Source: Perognathus longimembris pacificus (taxonomy: Eukaryota > Chordata > Mammalia > Rodentia > Heteromyidae). Taken from it: DNA of 64,000 nt. The translations under genes were made by a program, and so were the position numbers. The stretch is from positions 107,725,885 to 107,789,884 of the forward strand of contig NC_063163.1 of assembly GCF_023159225.1 (NCBI RefSeq), written 5' to 3'. Position 1 is the first letter of the stretch; each line of letters starts with the position of its first letter. Below are positions 50,301 through 61,371 of this stretch, in pieces. The notes beneath the pieces are model-generated. The model was not told where the DNA came from, searched no databases, and saw only the letters and a list, made by a program, of their open reading frames with translations.

Positions 50301-53300
50301 CAACATTTCTCCTCAACTTAGCAAAGTCCACAAAGATACGCCTTACTCCTTCTGCCGGTGGGAGGGGTGAGGCTGAGTGTCTTTCATAGTTTGGGTTCAG
50401 GCATTTCCCCCCGGGAGATAGGGGAAAAGGGGGTCCAGAGCCCCCCAACAGTCTAGAACCATGATCCTTCCAATCTTAGCCTCCCATGTAGTTGGGATGA
50501 CCAGCATGAGCCACCAAGTTCTGCTTTTTTAACCCACATTTTTCTGTACAGAGTCCACATGCTTTGTTGGGGAGCTGTTTCTTCTTCCTCTTCATGTGAT
50601 CTCCTTTCCTGTAGTTGATATGGGGTCTCTTTCTTCTTGTCCTGTCCCTAAAATGTAGTCCTCTGGGGGCCTCTAAGAGTTGAAAGGTTTCCCTCTGAGG
50701 GCAGTCCATCTCCTGAGGGCTCAGGCCTCTCTTTCCCTGCAGGGCTGAGGCACATGTCCGGGGCTGAGCTGGCTGAACTGCTGGATCAGGTGGAGGGCGC
50801 CATTCGAGACTTCTCAGAGGAGCTGGTGCAGCAGCTAGCCCGCCGGGACGAGCTGGAGTTTGAGAAGGAAGTGAAGAACTCCTTCATCACGGTGCTCATT
50901 GAGGTTCAGAACAAGCAGAAGGAACAGCGGGAACTGATGAAAAAGAGGAGGAAAGAGAAAGGGCTGAGCCTGCAGAGCAGCCGAATAGAGAAGGGAAATC
51001 AGATGCCTCTCAAGGTATGTAAGCAACCCAGTTGAAAGACTGGGCAAGGCCAGCTTCCAGTCCCATTATGGATCTCAACACCCACCCTTACTGAGCAACA
51101 AAACTGTGAGCAGATGCCTATGAGGGGTGTGGGTCAGAACCAGGGAGAAGACAAGCACTTGTCTCCTGGATTCCTACACAGGCCCCTGCTCTACTGGAGT
51201 AGACAGGGCGTCCACATTGAAACAGTTGAAAATGGCCTGTGTCTAGGCTAGACTTCAGGAAGTGAGGGAAGGCATTCAGAGTCTTTGGATGTCTACCACT
51301 GACATAAGTTGTGGTCCTGCCTGCTTGCCTTAGAATGTATGTAAGGTTTGATGGAGTGTTTCTGGGGCTGAAAAGAGCCAGATGTCTTATTTGTCTGTTG
51401 ACAGCATTCTCCAAGCCAGTGGTTTTTAATGGGGGGGGGGGGGAATCTCAATAGGATCAACTAAGTAGCTGTGTCAAAATGGTTTTGCTTATCCCTGACC
51501 AGTTAAATTAAGCCTACGATGTATGCATTTTGAAAACAAACAAGCAAACAAACTCCCCAGAAAAGGACAGTGGCTATGTGTGTGTGTGTGTGCGCGCGCG
51601 CGCGTGCGTGTGTGCGCGCCAATCCTGGGGCTTGAACTCAAGGCCTGGGTGCTGTCCCAGAGTTTTTTTTTTTTCCCCCAGACGAGCACCTGACCACTTC
51701 CAGCCCCATTTCTGGCTCTTTAATGGTTAATTGGAGATAAGAATCTCACAGACTTTCTTGGTCCTGGCTGGCTTTGAACCTCAATTCTCAGCCTCCTGAG
51801 TAGCTGAAATTATAGGCATGAGCCACTGGTGCCCAGAAAGGACAGTGGTTTTAAATCTGCCCTCTCTGATGGCAAAATAGCAATGTAAGGCAAGGTAAAC
51901 CAAGGTCTTACATTGACTCAGGTTACCATAGGCCATTTATCTGATGCAGCATGGTAGCTATGGGTCTCGGTACTTTATTTAGGGCACTGAGGTCCCTGGA
52001 GTGTTGGCTGTGGAGCAGGGAGCCTTTGCCCTTCTTGAATTTCTCTCTCCCACAGCGTTTCAGCATGGAGGGTATCTCCAACATTCTGCAAAGTGGCATC
52101 CGCCAGACTTTTGGCTCCTCAGGAACCGACAAACAGGTAGGTTTGAGTAGTTTCCTTTTTCCTTTCTCCCTCCCTCCTCTATGATCTTGCAACTAGATTT
52201 TCCCAACCAGGTGTGTGTGGGGTGACCCAAAAGAAGCATTCCAGTATAGCATTTGGGCAAAGGACATTTTCTCCCACTGTTGAAGAGGGAGAGAAAGTGT
52301 TTTCCCAAGGTGAATTTTTTCTTTTTTAGATATTGCATCCTAAGGTATGAACAAAACTTTAAACCCAACACTGATATGTATGAATTAAGTTTGCATTAGA
52401 AAGGAACTGGCACTGGCACCAGGCACTGGTGGTTCACGCTTGTAATCCCACTTACTCAGGAGGCTGAGATCTGAGGACCGTGATTCAAAACTGGAAGTGA
52501 TGATGTGGCTCAAAATGGTAGAATACTTGAGCAAAAGAGTTCAGGGACAGTTCCCAGGCCCCAAGTTCAAGTCCCACTACCAACAACAACAATGAAAAGA
52601 GAAGAAAAACAACAACAACAAAAAAAGAGGATCTATTTCATAGCCGATCCCATCTGAAAGTTTAACCAAGTCTATCACATTTGATCTCTAGCTGGGCCAA
52701 CGGCCTCCATACTGCCCGTTCAGCTTCCTGGCTCAGATTGTATGGTGTCTCCTTGTTGGCTCCGTTTTGTTAATAACTAGCCTACTGTATTAGTTGGCGT
52801 TGCATTGTTATAATACATTTCCTGAGGCAATTAGCTTTATAAACAGTCAAGTTTTATTTAGTTTACAGTTTTAGAGGTTTAAGTGAAAGATTAGGTGGCT
52901 TTATTAGTTTGATGTCTGGTAGGGGTGGCACATCATGGAAGAAGTATACATAGGAGCAAACAGTCCCATCTTGTGCCTGGTAAGAGAGGGCTCCCTTCAC
53001 TTCTTTTGAGGACACACCCCCAATGACCTAAGGACCTCCCATTAGGCCTTTCCTCTCCAAAGTCCACAGCACAAATGTAGTCATGGTATTCAATATACAC
53101 TATATAAAAAAATGAACTATGCTACTTGTGGACAAGGATGGGGGGTGGGAACTGGGGGAAAGTGAGAAGGAAGGGGTGACATAGTCCAAGAAGAATTGTA
53201 CTTGTTTCCTGTCTTTATGGAATTGCAACCCCTCTGTACAACACTTTAATCCTAACAATATAATTATATTAATTAAAAAATATGCACTATCTTCTAAAAG

Positions 53301-55877
53301 TACAGCCTTGGAGACTAAGCCTTCACAAATGTACCTCTGGGGGACACTCAAATTACACGCAAACAGTAGCATTGCAAAGTGGCTTAATTTCTGGTTATTA
53401 GGATGGAGTTCAAATTAATGCTATGTTAAGTTGCTAGGTCTTCAGGTGCAAAGGCAAAAAACCCTGGTCCCTACCCTTTTGAGGTACAAATCTAATGGAG
53501 TTGGTGGTATCAAGTGACAATTTGAAACTCTGGAATAAATACTCATGAAATGTCTATGCCTTTTAAATCCTTGTGCTAAGTCCTGTGTGTTAGAATTTGA
53601 CACAGGCACCATGGGGAGGCTTTTGGACTGTATAATTAGCCTGCTCCCTCCACAGCGGTGAGAGCTAAGGCTCAGCATGATGAGGCAGTCTCCCAAGGCC
53701 TCACTGCCAGGGGCAGGGCCAGGACCACAATGCAAAGGTACTCGACTTTGTACTGACCACTTTAGGCACCCTTAGGGTCTGTCAAGGTCTCTGGAGGGTC
53801 CCCTTCTCCCACCCCCCTCCCGTCCCTCACTCCATGCTGTCTTTGTTGCAAGAGCACCTCACATCCAGCAGAGGGAGCAAATCTAACATCCAAGACCTTG
53901 GGTGGGGATGATTTGTCATTTTTGACAAAAGAGAAAGAGTCCTTTCTCAATTTGCACTGCAAAGGAATTTTTAAAAAAAGAACCTTGGGGGAATATTGTC
54001 TGTTCTCAGCTTGGAGGGGGACAAAACTCCCCAGATTCCCTAGATAACCTAGAAGTTTCTAGTACAGGAAGAATGTAGCTGCTGAGATGGAGCAAAGTTT
54101 TTCCTGGTTAATATGAGGAAAGTCTTACTTTTTAGAGACAGCCCCAGAAGTTGTGGGATGCAAAAGAGTCCTGAAATAGCAGTATGCTAGTGACCTTGAG
54201 TGTTGGCAGAAAGGTTGATTTTGAGAGACCTTTGTGTCGTAGGGAAGAGTACTACACTCATGCAAATTGTCCACTGTGCCTTAACCGTTGGGGGACCGTG
54301 TCTCAGGCACTACATGCTTGTTTGTCTTCCAGTATCTGAACACAGTCATCCCTTACGAGAAGAAATCATCTCCTCCCTCTGTGGAAGACCTGCAGATGCT
54401 GACAAACAGTAAGTTCCTCGTCCCAAACCTTAGAGACTCCTTGTTTCCCTCCTCAGAACTGCATGGGGCACTCCAGTGTCTTAGGCTGGAGAGTTGCTAG
54501 GTCAAAATACGCTCTGTATCATGACAGCACATCCACCTAGCCAGGGTACAATTAAAACTTCTTAGTGGTACATACCCAGAGCTCCTCTCTTCTCCCCTCC
54601 CCTCTCATCTTCTTCCCTTCCCTCTCTCCTCTTCTCATCTCCTTTCCTTTCCTTTTCTTTCTTCTCTTCCCCATCCTTCTTTCTCTTTCCACCTTTCTTT
54701 CTTTCCTTCCCCTCCCTCCCTCCTTTCCACCCTTTCACCCTTCTTTCCTTCCTTCCTGTACTTGGGCTTGAACTCAGAGCCAGAAACACTCTCCCTTAAC
54801 TTTTTGCTCAAGGCTGGCATTCTACCACTTGAGCCACAGCTCTACTTTTGGCTTTTTGCTGGGGCATTGTAGGTAAGAGCTTCATGGATTTTTCTCCCTG
54901 AACTGGCTTTTAGCCTCAATTCTCAGATTTCAGCCTCTTGAGTAGCTAGGATTACAGGTGTGAGCCACTGGAGTCAAGCTTTCTCTTCTTGCCTTTGGTT
55001 CTTCCAGTAAGCAAAAGACATGCTGGTAGGAGGGTGTGAAGTGGGTGTGGAAGAGATTTTTGTGTTCCTGGTTGTTCTCCAGGTATTGTCTTCGCTGCCT
55101 CTCTGGTTCACTCCTACCACTGGAGGTTGCCTGGTCCACAGATGCCTTAGCAAGGAGCTGGGTCTGCAGTCCTGATTGTATTTATTTTGTTTGTGTGTGT
55201 GCATGCACACGTGTGTGTGTGCGCACACGTGCCAGTTCTGGGTTTTGAATTCAGTGTCTGGGCACTGTCCCTGAACTTTTTTTTTTTTTTTTTTTTTTGC
55301 CAGTCCTGGGCCTTGAACTCAGGGGCTGAGCACTGTCCCTGGCTTCCTTTTGCTCAAGGCTAGCACTCTGCCACTTGAGCCACAGTGCCACTTCAGGCTG
55401 TTTTCTATATATGTGGTGCTGGGGAATTGAACCCAGGGCTTCATGTATACAAGGAAAGCTCTCTTGCCACTAGGCCATATTCCCAGTCCTCCCTGAACTT
55501 TTTTGCTCAAGACTAGCACTGCATCTCTTAAGCCACAGCTCTACTTCTGGCTTTTCAGTAGTTGAAGATAAGAGTCTCACAGACTTTCTGTCCAGACTGA
55601 CTTTTAGTTGCAATCCTGTTCTCAGATCTTAGCTTCCAGAGGAGCTAGGAGTACAGGCATGAGGCACTTGTACCCAGCTGTGATTGCACTTCTAAGAAGC
55701 AAAGTTTCTTGGGTGAAATAAGAAGTAAAGCTGGTTGGGAAGAACAGAGTCCATTTTTTTTTTTCCAGGAACTGACTGCTTCCTCTCCTCTGCTTTGGCT
55801 GTATTGTCCTATAGTATAACACATATTCTGAGATATGGGGAAAACAGTAATAATGAGTATTTTGTAGGAATAATCTA

Positions 55878-55919
<42 letters not shown>

Positions 55920-57066
55920 CACACACATCAGACCACAACTCTCAAGGGACCAGGGCACTTGGCGTCAGCCAGCAGTGTCAGTTTGGCTCTCTTAGGAAGA
56001 GAAAAATCCTAGGAGACAATGTGATGACAGGCTCAGTGGATCTGAGAGAAGTCACATTTCCCTGGCAACCATGCATGCAGAATGATGGCTGCCTTGGAGG
56101 GAAAGACCCAGGGTGTGGGGGTGGGGGCTATGGGACACCATGGAGGAAGGGAGAGGAAGGCAGATACCTCTTGGGCCCTAGGCTAAAGGTATCCAAAGGT
56201 CTACATTAAAAAAAAAATCAATTTGGAGACTGAGAGCAGGAGACTGTTGCAAATGGAAAATTTCCTCATATCCACAGATACTGTGTCCTTGAGAACTGTG
56301 AATTTTAAATTCAAAACATTGACTTGCTTTTAACTCATTTTTAAACTCCTGTATTTGCATAAATATGCACTAAGTTTTGTTTTTTTCTTAAAGGAAACAG
56401 ACAGAAATGCATTTGTAGGGCTAGGGATGTAACTCAGTGGTAGAGTGTTTGCCTTGTAGGAAAGAGGTCTTAGATTCAGGTCCTAACATTATATATACAT
56501 ATATATGTGTGTGTATTTACTATAGATAGATATTTCTTGTAAGGTAGAGCTATATTTTCATAATAGTAAATATCTGGAAAATAAATTGGACAAATTACAA
56601 AGCCTGATAAATGTGAGGTCTTAAAGCAGGGAAGAACTAGTTGTTTATTGCAGCAACCCATCCAAGAACTGAGTGTGTAGTTCCTTTTCATTGTGGTTCA
56701 GAAACAGACTTGCTTCTATTCTGAGTGGATTTGTTTACATTTTTCACATTTTTAAAAATAATTCCACCTAATATATCCATCATTAGAACACTTTGGATAT
56801 GTGGAAAAGTGAACATAACAACTCGATAATAATTGTGTTAGTCTTATGACACTGTGTCAAAATACCTGAGAAAAACAGCTTAAAGGAGAGATGGTTTATT
56901 TTGGCCAATAGTTTTAGAAGGCTCAGTCCATGGTTGCTTCACTTGTTTCTGGGCCTGTGATGAGGTGAGATCATCATGGCCATAAAGCAGCAGAGCTGCT
57001 CACCTCATGGTGGCCAGAAAGCAGGGAGAAAGAGAGAGAGAGACAGATCTAGGGATTATCTGTCTA

Positions 57067-57151
<85 letters not shown>

Positions 57152-60100
57152 ATCTGTCTATCTATCTATCTATCTATCATTTATCTCTCTCTCTCTCTAT
57201 TGATCAAAGTTATGCTCTCAAGAACTCACTGCCCTCACTGCCCTTCTTACCTCCTAAATTGCCCTCACCTTTCCAAAGCCCATCATATTACGAACCCATC
57301 AATGGACCAGTCCATTTGGTGAGGTCACGAACATCACGACCCAATCACTTTCCCAAACAAAGCCTCACCTCTAAACATTCCTGCACTGGGGAACCAAGCC
57401 TTAAATACCTGGACCTTCAGGGGGACATTTCAGATCCAAACTCGTTTAGTATGTTAGCCATAATATTTTGTATCTTTTCTAGATAGTCACAATTAAACCA
57501 GCGATAAAATTTTGTATCATGATTTAAGTCCCACCAGTTGACATTTTGTTAACATTTTTATGGCTGTCTCTTTTATTATATGGACATATCACATTCTGAT
57601 ATTTTATACCTCTTAATAGAAAGATTTCTAACTTCTGTCTTCTCTGAATACCAATTCTCATAAAGATTATGAAAGCGGTTTTTTTTTCTTCTTCTTTTAT
57701 TGGTAGATTCTTGCATGGACAATGTCTCCTCTGTCTCCTCTATGTCCTTTAATCAAGGACAACACACAAAAATGCTTTAGAAAGCTCCTTTCACTGGATA
57801 ACTCATATAAAATTGGAACTTGGAGGAAAACCTAGAAACTTATTGGCTGAGTGCCATCATTGCTCTTTTACTGCAATCTTCTGGGTGTGGCATTTAGTTT
57901 CCCAAGTTCCATTGCAAATAGCATGCATGTCTAGAAATACAGAAAGCAAGAAGAAGAAACAAGGACCATCAGCTTCTAGTTGAGTTGAAGTGAACATTTG
58001 TCTAAAAAATATAGAAGGAATTCAACAGGAAAGGAGCAATACCACAGTGTGGGACTTTCTTTTTCTGAACTTAGCCAATGACACAGGCCCATCGGTGAGT
58101 TCTGTTCCTTGCCCACTCCTGACTTGTGGCTCCAAGTTTCATTGCCCTGCTTTGCAATCAGGAAAGCTGATCAGTGGAGTTCAAGGATGTGGAAATGGAC
58201 AATGCATACAATCTCTTTTCTTTTTTCCTTTTTTTTTTTTTGTGCTGGTCCTGAGGCTTGAACTCAGGACCTGGGCTCTGCCCCGGAGCATTGTGTTCAG
58301 GGCTAACACCCTACTACATGAGCCACATCCCCACTTCTGATGTTTTGGTAGTTTATTGGAGATAAGAGTCTTATGGGCTTTCCTGCCCTGACTGTTTTTG
58401 AACAGTGCTCCTTAGATCTTAGCCTTATGTGCAGCTATGATGACAGGTGTGAGCCATGAGTATCTGGCTTCGCTTTCGTTGTTTTATGAGGCTATATAAG
58501 ACTACATACAATAGGCACACAGTAGTTGAAGGAAGAATTAGACTAGCAGGATATAATTATGCTTATAATCCCAGCACCTGGGAAACTGAAGTTGGTGGAG
58601 GATGAGTTTAATGATTAAATAGTTTTTTTTTTGTTGTTGTTGTTGTTTTTGTTGTTGTTGTTGTGGGGCTTGAACTCTGGGCTAGTCTGGGGTGCTGTCC
58701 CTGAGCTTTATTGCTCAAGGATAGCACTCTACCATTTTGAGCCATAGTGCTACTCCCAGTTTTCTGGTAGTTAATTGGAAATAAGAGTCCCATGGACAAT
58801 CCAGCCAGGGCTGGCTCTGAACCATGATTGTCAAATCTTGGCCTCCTGAGTAGTTAAGATTTTAGGCGTGAGTGACCAGTGCCTGGCCTGGACATTTTTT
58901 TTTTTTAATATTATAAGGTCCAGCATTTTCTTAAAGGATTTTCTGTAAGCTTTGTAGAAAATCTCAGGTAAATATGAGAAATATTTAATATATTAACAGA
59001 AGAGCTTTTTGATTTGTAGTGCTGAGATTGAATGACATAGGACCTCATACAAGGTAAGCCAATACTACCACTGAGTTACATCCTCATCCCTAGAAAAAAG
59101 CTAGTCTTAAAAATTTATAAAGAGCTTCTTGAAAAAGCCTTTAAGTGTCAAGGGCTTCCCTGTTGTTTGATTCATATGTAGATGGCACAGTGCTATAACA
59201 TGTCTGTGAGCTCCAGAAAGAGTCCATACATAATTCTTCCTCATCTTCCCAAACTCTAGTTGTGTAATGGACAAAGCATGGAATAAATATTTATTGAGTT
59301 AACTTGTTACTTGTTGTCATAGGGTTGGAGGTGAAGATGATTGTTTATGTGAAAAGAATGTCTTTAAAACACTTTTACAGGTGATTCAGTAATGTGACAA
59401 GTATTTTCTTTTATTTTAAAAATTGATTGATTGCCAGCCATCAGTAATCCTAGCTACTCAGGAAGCTGAGATCTGAGGATCATATATGGTTCAAAGAAAG
59501 TCTGTGAAACTCTCTTCTCCAATTAACCATCTAAAAAAACCTGGAAGTAGAGCTGTGGTTCAAGTGGTAGAGCACTAGCTTTGAGAGGAAAAAAAAAAAG
59601 TCAGGAACAGTACACCAGCCCTAAGTTCAAATCCCAGACCAGTCATAAATAAATTATACATTTTTATTACTGAATTGTACAAAGGTGTGGCTCACTGTGA
59701 CATTCCCTTACATGTCTACATTTTATCATAGTCTCACCTCCTTTATCACTCTCCCTCAATACCCTCCTCACCTGTCAGTTTTTATTAATATTTAGATTGA
59801 CTATATTGTGAAGATTCTTTTTTTTGAATGACTGCTTTATTCTTATGATTATGAAAGATATGTACTTAGTAGATGGTATGGAAATGGTGGAAGTCACTGG
59901 TCAGTCTGGTTCCCCAGAGGCACCCCTGACTGAACTCTTGACACAGATTCTAGAGGTGTTTCTCAGTGGGGCAGTGGGGGGGTAGAAGGGGGGAGTTGTT
60001 TGACTCTGGAAGCAACTTTGTTTCCTTGATGATATCTCAGCTTATCTCTCTCTCTCTCTTCTAGTTCTTTTTGCCATGAAGGAGGATAATGAGAAGGTGC

Positions 60101-60579
60101 CTACTTTGCTAACGGACTACATTTTAAAAGGTAAGAGCAGCAGTCACCTCCTGAATAGAAGTGGTCAGCTATGGAGCCCATTCTGAAGCCCTGGCAAGCA
60201 ATCATGCAGACAGACCCAACAGGGGTCTCTGTGGACACTGACAGGCCTTCATGGTAGCAGGTGCTGCTAGAAGGCCTGAAAAGGTGGTTCCATCACTTAT
60301 TCCTTGAAATGTATTTGTTGGGGAAATTAGGCGATTTGTCCTGTAGAATGTCCTCATCTTGGATTTTTTTTCTAACTTCATCTCCATGTTACACTTTACT
60401 ATGTTCATCTATTTCCCCTGTGAATTGATAGTATAAGAGGCCTGATCAGCTTCAACCTTAGATCTTTTAAATTATTTATTTATTAATTATACAGTGCTGA
60501 GGATTAAACCTAGGGCCTCAAGCATGCTAGGCAAGTGCTCTACCACGGAGCTATGTCCCCCAGTCCCAGTCTCACATCT

Positions 60580-60611
<32 letters not shown>

Positions 60612-61320
60612 TTTGGCCAGTCCTGGGCCTTGGACTCAGGGCCTGAGCACTGTCCCTGGCTTCTTCCCGCTCAAGGCTAGCACTCTGCCACTTGAGCCAC
60701 AGCGCCACTTCTGGCCGTTTTCTGTATATGTGGTGCTGGGGAATCGAACCTAGGGCCTCGTGTATCCGAGGCAGGCACTCTTGCCACTAGGCTATATTCC
60801 CAGCCCTGAGTCTCACATCTTTTGATAAGCACTGTTATGTGTGGTTCTAGACTTCCATCAAGAGACACACTCTCTGCTTGTCTTTCTTTTCAGATGTCAG
60901 TGGCCACTGAAGAGCATGCATGGTCTAAATTCATTACTGGGTTTGTTTTTGCTCTAGGTGCACACAACACTTTACATAGTTTCAGACTGGTGGAACCTAG
61001 GGTAATACAACCCCAAACTTCTTCCTGTAAGAATCAGAGAGATTAATCTTACATTCTCGCAGTTAACTATTGGGAGGAGCGTGTGACCCAAAGATTTCTA
61101 AAAAGAATGACAGATTTCTCTGAGGAGGCTTATAGAAATAGTATATATATAAGTTTGAGGGCCTGAGGGCTAGATTTTTACCCTTTTTGATCCACTAAAA
61201 CGATCATATTCTACATGTCTCTCAGAAACTCTGTAGGGTAGGCACAGATACAATTTATTGCATGGGTGTAGAAACAAGTATGGCTAGGTGAAAGCATTTC
61301 ATGATATAGCAGGACTCAGG

Positions 61321-61371
<51 letters not shown>

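Noticed and set aside
49917..50450. Provirus with coding genes
   Set aside because: One LTR only between its target duplications, with no internal retroviral sequence.
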